NCBI RefSeq assembly: GCF_965342175.1
Contig: NZ_CBDRBL010000020.1
Span: forward strand, 27,762-91,761
From: Actinacidiphila sp965342175
GTDB lineage: Bacteria > Actinomycetota > Actinomycetes > Streptomycetales > Streptomycetaceae
Length of the DNA: 64,000 nt
Reading direction: 5' to 3'
The translations under genes were made by a program, and so were the position numbers. Positions 24,095 through 31,976 of the stretch are shown here, in pieces. A model generated the notes under the pieces. It worked only from the letters and a program-made list of their open reading frames with translations. It did not search any database and was not told the origin of the DNA. The first letter of the stretch is position 1. Each line of letters opens with the position of its first letter.

Positions 24095-25906
24095 CTACAG
24101 GCACTCGGACATCTCGTCCAGGCGCGGGCGCTGGTCCGCCAGCTCCTGCGACGTCAGCGGTTTGAGGTGCTTGACGTACGACGCGCGCCAGGCGCCCGAG
24201 GTGATCTCCTCCTTTATCGCGTCGCAGATGGCCCGCTTCAGTGCGGGCTCGTTCTTCTGCAGGCCGACCCCGTACTCCTCGTTCCCGAAGGGCGCGCCCA
24301 GCAGCCGCAGTCGCTCGGTGTGCTGGGCCCGGTAGCCCGCCAGGATGATGTCGTCGGTCGAGACGGCGTCGACCTCGCCCGCGAGCAACTCGTCGACGCA
24401 ACGCCCGTACGAGGCCTGCAGCGCGGTCCTTATCTGCGGGTACTCCTCGCGCAACCGCTGCGCGGGTGTCGAGTCGGTGACGGTGCAGACCTTGCGGCCG
24501 AACAGGTCCTGAACGCTGTGGACGGGGGCGTCGGTGCGCACCAGGAAGTCCTGGCCGGCTTGGTAGTAGGGACCGGCGAAGTCGACCTTCTCCTTGCGCG
24601 CCTTCGTGATCGAGTAGCTCGCCACTATGAAGTCAACGTTTCCGGCACTCAGGCGGTACTCGCGCGACTGCGTGTCCACCACCGTGAACTGCACCTTGCC
24701 GAACCCCAGATGCCTGGCGATCGCCCGTGCGAGATCGATGTCGAAGCCCTCGTAGCCGTCCTCGGCGGTGCTCGAGGCCTCGCTGAGGCCCGGCTGGTCA
24801 CTCTTGACCCCCACCACCAGGTAGCCGCGGTCACGTGCCGTCCGGTAGGTCGGCGAGCTGGAGAGCGGGGGCACGTCGTCGCGCATGCGGTCGACGGCGA
24901 ACCAGCCCGCCACGGCCAGGAGCACCAGGGCGGCTCCGCCTGCCACGAGCGTGGACCACCGGCGCGCAGCCCTGCGCCACCACGTCCGCCTCGCCGGATG
25001 CGACGGAGTCGCGCCGTCCGTGTCCGTCACCGTGGCGTCGGGGTCGTCATCCCGGTGTACGTCCATGGGGAACCGCGGGGTCTCCTGTGCCACATGCTGC
25101 AGCAGCTGCTCGGCGCGCCGCGCCGACAGCCGCGCCCCCGGCTCCTTGACCAGCAGCCCGTCGATCAGCGGGCGCAGCGGCCCCGCGTGCGCCATCGGAG
25201 GCGGCTCCGCGGTGCGGACGGCCTCCAGCACCTCGTACGGCGTCGGCCCGCGGAAGGGGGTCCGGCCCTCGACCATCTCGTAGAGCGTGACGCCCAGCGA
25301 CCACAGGTCGGCGGCGGGCGTCGGCGTCAGCCGGTCGGCCAGCTCCGGCGCCAGATACTGCGGCGTGCCGACGGTCTCGTGCGTTCGCGTCACCTGGGCG
25401 GCGCCCTCGAAGGTGGCGATCCCGAAGTCCATCAGCACCGCCCGCCCGTCCCGGCGGAACAGGATGTTGTGCGGTTTCACGTCGCGGTGCAGCACGCCGG
25501 CCGCGTGCACCGCGCGCAACCCGCGCAGCACCTCCAGACCGATCCGTGCCGCCTGCAGCGCCGGCATGCGGCCCCTCTCGCGCAACTGGTCGGCCAGGGA
25601 ATGCGGGTTGACCTGCTCCATGACGATCCAGACCTGGCCGTCGGCCTCGATCACGTCGTGCACCGCGACCACGTGCTCGTGCCCGATCCGGGCGATGGCC
25701 CGCGCCTCCCGGCGCGCCCGCTCCACCCACTGCGCCTGCGTCTCCGGGTCCAGCGCGCCCCGGAACAGCAGTTCCTTGACGGCGACCTGACGACTGAGCC
25801 GGTTGTCGTACGCCTCCCACACCACACCCATGCCGCCGCGCCCCAGCTGCCGGCGCAGCTCGTAGCGGCCGTCCACGAGGGTGTGCGGCGGACCCCCAGA
25901 ACTCAT
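24095..25906 (-). CDS. Ser/Thr protein kinase fused to a GluB-like amino-acid-binding domain
   Basis: 603 aa. Residues ~12-275 form a Hanks-type kinase with all key residues: glycine loop LGRGGMGVV, Lys44 in AVKEL, HRDVKPHN (Asp142), DFG (160-162), and activation segment TVGTPQYLAPE. An acidic linker leads to one membrane helix (~319-338). The outer residues ~352-595 are a complete SBP_bac_3 domain (GFDIDLARAIARHLGFGKVQF, YSITKARKEKVDFAGPYYQAGQD, GRKVCTVTDST, AVSTDDIILAGYR) very like GluB in this window. This is the layout of a receptor kinase sensing an amino acid, probably glutamate or aspartate. Substrate proteins are unknown. It is convergent with the HAD-EEP gene. Confidence 0.94.
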   Translation of the reverse strand: MSSGGPPHTLVDGRYELRRQLGRGGMGVVWEAYDNRLSRQVAVKELLFRGALDPETQAQWVERARREARAIARIGHEHVVAVHDVIEADGQVWIVMEQVNPHSLADQLRERGRMPALQAARIGLEVLRGLRAVHAAGVLHRDVKPHNILFRRDGRAVLMDFGIATFEGAAQVTRTHETVGTPQYLAPELADRLTPTPAADLWSLGVTLYEMVEGRTPFRGPTPYEVLEAVRTAEPPPMAHAGPLRPLIDGLLVKEPGARLSARRAEQLLQHVAQETPRFPMDVHRDDDPDATVTDTDGATPSHPARRTWWRRAARRWSTLVAGGAALVLLAVAGWFAVDRMRDDVPPLSSSPTYRTARDRGYLVVGVKSDQPGLSEASSTAEDGYEGFDIDLARAIARHLGFGKVQFTVVDTQSREYRLSAGNVDFIVASYSITKARKEKVDFAGPYYQAGQDFLVRTDAPVHSVQDLFGRKVCTVTDSTPAQRLREEYPQIRTALQASYGRCVDELLAGEVDAVSTDDIILAGYRAQHTERLRLLGAPFGNEEYGVGLQKNEPALKRAICDAIKEEITSGAWRASYVKHLKPLTSQELADQRPRLDEMSECL

Positions 25907-26089
25907 GCGTATGCCCCCATCGATACGTGGTCCGCTACAGGTTAGGGGGCTGCGACGGGGATGAACATCGCCCCCGGGGACGCAGAACGATCACATCTCG
26001 GGCGGAATGGTCCGTACCGGTCCAGCAGGCGGTCGGGCCGGTCCCGCCGCCGAAGGCCCCGCGGGCGAGGGCCTGCTGCGACGGGCCCT

Positions 26090-27073
26090 TCAGGGCTTCA
26101 CGGAGCGGTAGTAGCGCTCGGCGCCCTCGTGCAGCCGCAGCGGGTCGGTGAAGACCGCCGTCCGCAGGTCCATCAGCTGGGCGGCGTGCACCTCCTGCCC
26201 GATACGGTCGCGGCTGTCGATCACGGTCCGGGTGAGGCGCTCCACCAGCCCGGTGTCCATACGGTCGGTGGTGATCAGCAGATTGGCCACGGCGATCGTC
26301 TGCACCGCCCGCCCGCCCTGGATCATGGGGTAGGCGTCCGCGGGCATGACCGCCTGCCGGTAGTACGCCGATTCGTCGCTCCCGGCGTGCAGCGGGGCCA
26401 CCAGGTCGCCGAGCTGGACCAGCTTGACGTCGGTGGTCTCCGCCAGGTTCGCGACGGCCTTGGTCGGCAGTCCGCCCGACCAGAAGAACGCGTCCAGTTC
26501 CCCGTCGCGCAGCATCTGCGGCGCACGGTCGATGCCCACCGGCCGGCGCACCACATCGTCTGGCCGCCCGAGGCCCGCCGCCCCCAGCAGCCGCTGCGCT
26601 ATCAGGTTCACCCCGGAGCTCGGCTGGCCGATCCCCACCCGCAGCCCGCGCAGGTCCTTCGCCGACCGCACAGGGGAGCCGGCGGGCACCACGAGCTGCA
26701 TGTAGTCGTCGTACAGCCGGGCGCAGGCACGCAGCCGCTCCGCGCCCGGGCCGTCGTAGTCGGCGACGGCGTCAGCCGCGGCGATCGCGAATCCGGCCTC
26801 GCCCGTCGCCACCCGCCGGACGTTGTCCACGGACCCCTCGGACCGCACGAGGCGCACCGTCACCCCGGGAAGGTCCGTGCGCAGGTAGAGCTGGAGCCGC
26901 TTCCCGTAGGTGTCGTACACCCCGTTGCGGACGCCGGTGGCGAAGTCGACCCCGTCCTTCGGGTACGACGGCCCGTCGGACGGCAGGACCCACCACAGCA
27001 GCAGCGCGGCGGCCGCCGCCACCGCCAGTGCGACCTGCAGGGCACGGCGTCTGCCGGTAGGGGGGAGATCCAT
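26090..27073 (-). CDS. TAXI-family solute-binding protein
   Basis: 327 aa from the ATG at 27073 (MDLPPTGRRRALQV). One N-terminal membrane segment (VALAVAAAAALLLWWVLP) has no lipobox, so the protein is probably membrane-anchored with its binding domain outside. The fold is that of the TRAP-associated extracytoplasmic immunogenic family (FATGVRNGVYDTYGKRL, EGSVDNVRRVATGEAGFAIAAADA, VGIGQPSSGVNLIAQRLL, DAFFWSGGLPTKAVANL). Such proteins often bind glutamate or related acids. No TRAP permease gene is adjacent. It lies 183 bp upstream of, and in the same direction as, the kinase gene with the GluB-like sensor, suggesting a shared sensing role rather than uptake. Confidence 0.88.
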   Translation of the reverse strand: MDLPPTGRRRALQVALAVAAAAALLLWWVLPSDGPSYPKDGVDFATGVRNGVYDTYGKRLQLYLRTDLPGVTVRLVRSEGSVDNVRRVATGEAGFAIAAADAVADYDGPGAERLRACARLYDDYMQLVVPAGSPVRSAKDLRGLRVGIGQPSSGVNLIAQRLLGAAGLGRPDDVVRRPVGIDRAPQMLRDGELDAFFWSGGLPTKAVANLAETTDVKLVQLGDLVAPLHAGSDESAYYRQAVMPADAYPMIQGGRAVQTIAVANLLITTDRMDTGLVERLTRTVIDSRDRIGQEVHAAQLMDLRTAVFTDPLRLHEGAERYYRSVKP

Positions 27074-27373
27074 CCGGGAGATGGTGCCAGTCCCGGCGCC
27101 GCCCTGGCCAGGGGCCACCGCGGCCGACCGGCCCGCTGCCCGCCGCCCCGCCTCCCGCCCGCCGCCCTGGACCGGGGAGCCGCCCGCCGCGGAAGCCGGC
27201 GCAGGGGACGCCCGGCGCCCCGGCGGCAGGCGGCCTGTGCCGACGGCGGCACCTGGAGTCGTCCACCCGGGCCCGGCGCCCGCTTTCCCGTGCCGAACGG
27301 GACCACCGGGTGCGGTCCGCTCCGGGGCCGGGCCAGGGTAAGGGCGCGGACGAAGCGCCCGTACCCTGGATGG
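27074..27373. promoter_or_regulatory. Divergent gap between the TAXI gene and miaB
   Basis: This 300-bp region must hold both promoters. The only clear element is TACCCT at 27362-27367, six bases before the miaB GTG at 27374, consistent with a leaderless transcript. Nothing else was recognised. Confidence 0.45.
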
Positions 27374-28885
27374 GTGCAGCGTGAAGAGCAGGGTGTGAAG
27401 AGCTACGAGATCCGCACCTACGGGTGCCAGATGAACGTCCACGACTCCGAGCGGCTGGCAGGCCTCCTGGAGGCGGCCGGCTACGTCCGCGCGCCCAAGG
27501 GCGCGGACGGCACGGTCTCCGCAGATGTTGTCGTCTTCAACACCTGCGCGGTCCGGGAGAACGCCGACAACCGCCTGTACGGCAACCTCGGCCGCCTGGC
27601 GCCGCAGAAGGCCGCCCGCCCAGGCATGCAGATCGCCGTCGGCGGCTGCCTCGCGCAGAAAGACCGGGACACGATCGTCAAGAAGGCGCCCTGGGTCGAC
27701 GTCGTCTTCGGCACCCACAACATCGGAAGCCTCCCGGTGCTGCTGGAGCGCGCCCGGATCGCCGAAGAGGCGCAGGTCGAGATCGCCGAGTCGCTGGAGA
27801 CCTTCCCGTCCACGCTGCCGACCCGGCGCGAGTCGGCCTACGCGGCCTGGGTGTCGATCTCGGTCGGCTGCAACAACACCTGTACCTTCTGCATCGTCCC
27901 CGCGCTGCGCGGGAAGGAGAAGGACCGCCGCCCCGGCGACATCCTCGCCGAGGTCGAGGCGCTGGTCGCCGAGGGCGTCATCGAGGTCACCCTGCTCGGC
28001 CAGAACGTCAACGCCTACGGCTCGGACATCGGCGACCGCGAGGCCTTCAGCAAGCTGCTGCGCGCCTGCGGGCGGATCGAGGGCCTGGAGCGGGTCCGCT
28101 TCACCTCGCCGCACCCGCGCGACTTCACCGACGACGTGATCGCGGCCATGGCCGAGACCCCGAACGTGATGCACCAGCTCCACATGCCGCTGCAGTCCGG
28201 CTCCGACGCGGTGCTGCGCGCGATGCGCCGCTCCTACCGGCAGGACCGCTACCTCGGCATCATCGAGAAGGTGCGCGCCGCCATGCCGGACGCGGCCATC
28301 TCCACCGACATCATCGTGGGCTTCCCCGGCGAGACCGAGGAGGACTTCGAACAGACGCTGCACGTGGTGCGCGAGGCGCGCTTCGCGCAGGCCTACACCT
28401 TCCAGTACTCCAAGCGCCCGGGCACGCCCGCCGCGGAGATGGAGGGGCAGGTGCCCAAGGAGGTCGTCCAGGAGCGCTACGAGCGGCTGGTCGCGCTGCA
28501 GGAGGAGATCTCCTGGGCCGAGAACAAGAAGCAGGTCGGCCGCACCCTGGAGGTGCTGGTCGCCGAGGGCGAGGGCCGCAAGGACGACGCCACGCGGCGC
28601 CTGTCCGGCCGTGCCCCCGACAACCGTCTCGTGCACTTCGCGCCGCCCGCCGAGCCGGTCCGCCCCGGCGACGTGGTGATGGCGGAGATCAGCTACGCCG
28701 CGCCGCACCACCTGCTCGCCGAGAGCCCGGCGTTCGGCGTCCGCCGCACAGCGGCGGGCGACGCATGGGAGCGGCGGAACTCGGCCGCGGCCGCCAAGCC
28801 CGCGGGTGTCATGCTGGGCCTGCCGACGATCGGCGCGCCGGTGACGGCGCCTGCCGGGGCAGCACCCGGCTGCGGCTGCGACTGA
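27374..28885 (+). CDS. miaB: tRNA-2-methylthio-N6-dimethylallyladenosine synthase MiaB
   Basis: 503 aa from a GTG at 27374; GTG at 27395 (VKSYEIRTYG) is an alternative. It adds the methylthio group to i6A37 of tRNAs reading UNN codons, acting after MiaA, which is also in this window. The UPF0004 domain holds three cluster cysteines (GCQMN, FNTCAVREN, GGCLAQ). The radical SAM motif is CNNTCTFC, followed by the GKEKDRRPGDILAEVE region, and there is a C-terminal TRAM domain (RLSGRAPDNRLVHF). The Cys-rich end GCGCD and the Ala/Pro-rich tail resemble other streptomycete MiaB proteins. Confidence 0.98.
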   Translation: MQREEQGVKSYEIRTYGCQMNVHDSERLAGLLEAAGYVRAPKGADGTVSADVVVFNTCAVRENADNRLYGNLGRLAPQKAARPGMQIAVGGCLAQKDRDTIVKKAPWVDVVFGTHNIGSLPVLLERARIAEEAQVEIAESLETFPSTLPTRRESAYAAWVSISVGCNNTCTFCIVPALRGKEKDRRPGDILAEVEALVAEGVIEVTLLGQNVNAYGSDIGDREAFSKLLRACGRIEGLERVRFTSPHPRDFTDDVIAAMAETPNVMHQLHMPLQSGSDAVLRAMRRSYRQDRYLGIIEKVRAAMPDAAISTDIIVGFPGETEEDFEQTLHVVREARFAQAYTFQYSKRPGTPAAEMEGQVPKEVVQERYERLVALQEEISWAENKKQVGRTLEVLVAEGEGRKDDATRRLSGRAPDNRLVHFAPPAEPVRPGDVVMAEISYAAPHHLLAESPAFGVRRTAAGDAWERRNSAAAAKPAGVMLGLPTIGAPVTAPAGAAPGCGCD

Positions 28886-28965
28886 CGCGGGACCGCGAGG
28901 AACGCGAGGACGACGACGGGGCCGCGGGGGCCGAGAGGACCGCGCGGCCGACGGAGGGGGCATGG

Positions 28966-29310
28966 ATGGCTCGTTGGGGGCTCTTCGCCGAGGAGACGGT
29001 GGGCAGCGGCGATGCCCGGCGCTGGGAGTTCGAGCTCCTCGGCCACGCCGACGGAACGCGTGAGGACGCGCTGCACAGGCTGGAGGAGGCGGCGCTCGCC
29101 TACCGTCCCAGCAAGCCGTTGCGCGTGCGGCGCAGCCGACTGTACCGCTCGGGGGAGGGGTTCGTGCAGGTCAACGAGGGTATGACCACGACCTACCTGT
29201 GCCGCTTCACGGTCGCCGAGCTGATCCGGGACAGCAAGGACCCGAAGTCCGCCGCAGCGGCGGACCTCCAGGGCCGTGTGCCCGGGGGCTTCTCCGAGGG
29301 CGCACGGTAG
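28966..29310 (+). CDS. Conserved hypothetical protein (small)
   Basis: 114 aa from the ATG at 28966, with GGAGGGGG upstream; the ATG at 28962 is out of frame. The protein starts MARWGLFAEE, has a central basic stretch (YRPSKPLRVRRSRLYRSGEGFVQVNEGMTTTYLCRFTVAELI) and ends in a short disordered tail. No membrane segment, cysteine pair or known domain was recognised. Codon use and an intact ribosome site support a real gene between miaB and the dioxygenase-like gene. Its stop codon TAG forms part of the likely -10 box of the next gene. Confidence 0.75.
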   Translation: MARWGLFAEETVGSGDARRWEFELLGHADGTREDALHRLEEAALAYRPSKPLRVRRSRLYRSGEGFVQVNEGMTTTYLCRFTVAELIRDSKDPKSAAAADLQGRVPGGFSEGAR

Positions 29311-29320
29311 GGTTCCGATC

Positions 29321-30016
29321 ATGCTGGTCGCCGCCGCCGTCTGCCCCTGTCCGCCACTGCTCGTGCCCGGGGTCGCGTCGCACGCCGCGCCGGAACTGGA
29401 CCCCCTGCGCGCCGCCTGCGCGGACGCGCTGGCCGTTCTGGCCGCCGCGCGCCCCGACCTGCTGGTCGTCGTGGGCGCCGCGGCCTCCGCCCACGTCTGG
29501 GAGGGCGGTGGTACGGGCTCGCTGCGCCCGTATGGCGTGAACCTGACGGTTCGGCTCGGCGACGGAAGCGACCCCGAGCCCCTGGCCCCGTCGTTGACGC
29601 TCGCGGCCTGGCTCCTCGAGCAGGCCGGCTCCACAGCGCCCCTGCACGCCTGCGGCGTGCCCGCCACCGCGCCGGCGGCCCGGATGCTGGAGCTGGGGCG
29701 GGGCCTGGCGGAGCTGGCCGACCGGGTGGCGCTGCTGGTCATGGGCGACGGCAGCACCTGCCGAACGCTCAAGGCGCCCGGATACCTGGACGAACGCGCC
29801 GAACCCTTCGACGCGTCCGTGGCCCGGGCCCTGGGAGCCGCCGACACCGAGGCGCTGGCCGCCCTGGACGCGCCGCTGGCCGCCGAACTCGGGGCGGCCG
29901 GGCGCGCCCCCTGGCAGGTGCTCGCTGGCGCCGCCGAGGGCGCCCGACTCGACGCCGCCCTGCTGTACGACGAGGCGCCGTACGGCGTCGGCTATTTCGT
30001 GGCGGCCTGGTCCTAG
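29321..30016 (+). CDS. Class III extradiol dioxygenase B-like protein
   Basis: 231 aa from the ATG at 29321, which has TAGGGT 7 nt upstream and no ribosome site, so it may be leaderless. The fold resembles the catalytic subunit of LigB-type ring-cleaving dioxygenases and the related MEMO family (AAAVCPCPPLLVPGV, DLLVVVGAAAS, VALLVMGDGSTCRTLKAPGYLDERAEPFD). The metal-binding histidines of true LigB enzymes are not evident: the expected first His near the N-terminus is replaced by Cys/Pro. Catalytic activity is therefore doubtful. It is conserved between miaB and miaA in related genomes. Confidence 0.78.
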   Translation: MLVAAAVCPCPPLLVPGVASHAAPELDPLRAACADALAVLAAARPDLLVVVGAAASAHVWEGGGTGSLRPYGVNLTVRLGDGSDPEPLAPSLTLAAWLLEQAGSTAPLHACGVPATAPAARMLELGRGLAELADRVALLVMGDGSTCRTLKAPGYLDERAEPFDASVARALGAADTEALAALDAPLAAELGAAGRAPWQVLAGAAEGARLDAALLYDEAPYGVGYFVAAWS

Positions 30017-30051
30017 CCCTGCCGGCCCCGGCGCCCGCAGCCATCCCGTGG

Positions 30052-30109
30052 GCGTCGCCTTGGAGCCGCGCTCCTTCAGGGCGTCGCCTTGGAGCCGCCC
30101 TCCTTCAGG
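30052..30109. repeat. 29-bp tandem duplication
   Basis: Two copies of a 29-bp unit (30052-30080 and 30081-30109) differ at one base. The second copy is the 3' end of the antitoxin-like gene on the minus strand, so the duplication places an extra, untranslated copy of the gene's last codons after its stop. As 29 is not a multiple of 3, the stop codon itself lies at the junction. Confidence 0.9.
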
Positions 30110-30315
30110 TGCTCCATAGCGCCCTTCGTCTTGTCCACGCCCTTGTGGATCGTGCCGCTGTACTTGTGCTTGGTCTTCTCGTCGACCGTGCGCGCCACCT
30201 TGTCGAGTCGGGAGCCGATCGTCTCGCCGTGCTGCTCCATGAAGTCGCCGGCCTTGGCTCCGGCCACGGCCCGGGCGTGCTCGGCCTTGGCCTTCAGCGT
30301 GTCCTTGAGGCTCAT
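30076..30315 (-). CDS. MT0933-type antitoxin-like protein
   Basis: 79 aa, lysine-rich and helical, with the family pattern DFMEQHGETIGSRLDKVARTVDEKTKHKYSGTIHKGVDKTKGAMEHL (repeated D-K-[VT]-x-x pieces). The family (PF14013) was named after the Rv0909/MT0933 antitoxin of mycobacteria. No toxin gene lies next to it, and many streptomycete members are solitary, so an antitoxin role is doubtful here. The C-terminal codons and stop lie on a tandem duplication. Confidence 0.8.
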   Translation of the reverse strand: MSLKDTLKAKAEHARAVAGAKAGDFMEQHGETIGSRLDKVARTVDEKTKHKYSGTIHKGVDKTKGAMEHLKEGGSKATP

Positions 30316-30435
30316 GCGTCACCGTCTCCCCGTGATGCCGTTGTGCGGTGTGATGCCTTAGTCGGGAATATCCCCTTCCCCGTAACGATCTTACTCGTCC
30401 ACGGGTGAAACCGCGCCGCCGGAATTTGCGAAACT

Positions 30436-31383
30436 GTGCACGTGAGAAACGACGTCCCCCACGTGATCGCCGTCGTCGGCCCGACCGCGGCCGGCAAGTC
30501 CGACCTCGGGGTCGCCCTTGCCCAGGCCCTCGACGGCGAGGTGATCAACGCGGATTCCATGCAGCTCTACCGCGGCATGGACATCGGCACCGCCAAGCTC
30601 ACCGCGGACGAGCGACAGGGTGTGCCGCACCACCTGCTCGACATCTGGGACGTCACCCAGGCCGCCAGTGTCGCCGAGTACCAGCGTCTCGCCCGCGCCG
30701 AGATCGACCGGCTGCTGGCCGCCGGGCGCACCCCTGTGCTCGTCGGCGGCTCCGGGCTCTACGTCCGTGCCGCCATAGACGCGCTGGAGTTCCCCGGCAC
30801 CGATCCGCAGGTGCGCGCCCGGCTGGAGGCCGAGCTCGACGCGCTCGGCTCGGGCCCGCTGCACGCCCGCCTGGCCGCCGTGGACCCGGAGGCGGCCCGC
30901 GCGATCCTGCCCAGCAACGGCCGACGGATCGTCCGTGCGCTGGAGGTCGTGGAGATCACCGGCCGTCCCTTCACCGCGAACCTGCCCGGCCACGACTCCG
31001 TGTACGACACCGTCCAGATCGGCGTCGACGTCCCGCGCCCGGCGCTCGACGAACGGATCGCGCTGCGGGTCGACCGGATGTGGGACACCGGGCTGGTCGG
31101 CGAGGTGACCACCCTCGAGGCGGCCGGCCTGCGCGAGGGGCGCACGGCCTCCCGGGCGCTGGGCTACCAGCAGGTGCTGGCCGCGCTGGCCGGGGAGTGC
31201 ACGCAGGAGCAGGCGCGCGCCGAGACCGTCCGCGCCACCAAGCGCTTCGCGCGCCGCCAGGACTCGTGGTTCCGCCGGGACGGCCGGGTGCACTGGCTCG
31301 CGGGCCGCGGGCAGGAGCTGGTCGGGCAGGCGCTCGCCCTGCTCGGTACCGCCCGGTCGGGCGGTCACAGCCTGATCACGTGA
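30436..31383 (+). CDS. miaA: tRNA dimethylallyltransferase MiaA
   Basis: 315 aa from a GTG at 30436; GTG at 30442 is equally possible and neither has a clear ribosome site. It transfers a dimethylallyl group to A37 of tRNAs, the substrate for MiaB. It has the P-loop GPTAAGKSD, the NADSMQLYRGMDIGTAK motif, HHLLDIWD, the insertion-domain LVGGSGLYVRA, and the C-terminal RTASRALGYQQ and TKRFARRQDSWFRRD motifs. Length and motif spacing are normal. Confidence 0.98.
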   Translation: MHVRNDVPHVIAVVGPTAAGKSDLGVALAQALDGEVINADSMQLYRGMDIGTAKLTADERQGVPHHLLDIWDVTQAASVAEYQRLARAEIDRLLAAGRTPVLVGGSGLYVRAAIDALEFPGTDPQVRARLEAELDALGSGPLHARLAAVDPEAARAILPSNGRRIVRALEVVEITGRPFTANLPGHDSVYDTVQIGVDVPRPALDERIALRVDRMWDTGLVGEVTTLEAAGLREGRTASRALGYQQVLAALAGECTQEQARAETVRATKRFARRQDSWFRRDGRVHWLAGRGQELVGQALALLGTARSGGHSLIT

Positions 31384-31480
31384 TGGCATCGGGACGCCCC
31401 AGCGACACTTGACGGCACCTCGGCCATGCCATCATCGAGCATCGAAGCCAGCTACGGTGTCGGACGTCTTGGGAGGGCGC

Positions 31481-31960
31481 GTGGCGATGGAAGCCGGCCC
31501 TCGCAGCGGTCCGCAGCCGGAACGCGCCGAGCGCTCCTCCGGCGGTGAGCTCGACGGGCGCGAGCGCCTCGTCGTCGACGGTCCCCTGGAGGACCCGCTG
31601 GAGGAGCAGTCCCTCGCGGAGGGCGAGTCCTTCCAGGAACTGCGTCCCGAGCGGCGCCTGCGCGTGTGGCAGATCGCCCCGATCGTCGCCCTCGGCGTGC
31701 TGGGCTCGCTCATGTTCGCCTTCCCGCTGGCCTTCGAGGCCGGTGATGGCGGCCCCGTCGTCGCGATGCTCGGGCTCCTGCTGGGCTGCTGCTCCGCGGG
31801 CTGGGGGATCATGGCGGCCCGCCGGGTCGGCTACACCTGGCCGGGGCTGCCGGCCCGCGGTTCCGGCCGCCGCCCGGACTGGCGCTTCGTGGCGCTGTAC
31901 GCGGCGGTCACGGTGGTGCTGGCGCTGCTCGCCTTCTGGCGGGTCGCCCGTCTGCGCTGA
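31481..31960 (+). CDS. Membrane protein of unknown function
   Basis: 159 aa from a GTG at 31481 (GGGAGG four nt upstream); ATG at 31487 is two codons on with better spacing. An acidic cytoplasmic head (ERLVVDGPLEDPLEEQSLAEGESFQEL) is followed by three membrane segments: IAPIVALGVLGSLMFAFPLAF, VVAMLGLLLGCCSAGWGIMAA and FVALYAAVTVVLALLAFW. No enzyme motif is seen. It lies between miaA and dapF, 16 bp before dapF. A TTGACG at 31409 may be part of its promoter. Confidence 0.75.
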   Translation: MAMEAGPRSGPQPERAERSSGGELDGRERLVVDGPLEDPLEEQSLAEGESFQELRPERRLRVWQIAPIVALGVLGSLMFAFPLAFEAGDGGPVVAMLGLLLGCCSAGWGIMAARRVGYTWPGLPARGSGRRPDWRFVALYAAVTVVLALLAFWRVARLR

Positions 31961-31964
31961 CCCG

Positions 31965-31970
31965 TAGACT
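31965..31970 (+). promoter_or_regulatory. -10 box of a probably leaderless dapF transcript
   Basis: TAGACT ends 6 nt before the dapF ATG, so transcription would begin at or within a base or two of the start codon. No ribosome site precedes the ATG. This matches leaderless genes, which are frequent in Streptomyces. Confidence 0.55.
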
Positions 31971-31976
31971 CAGGCC

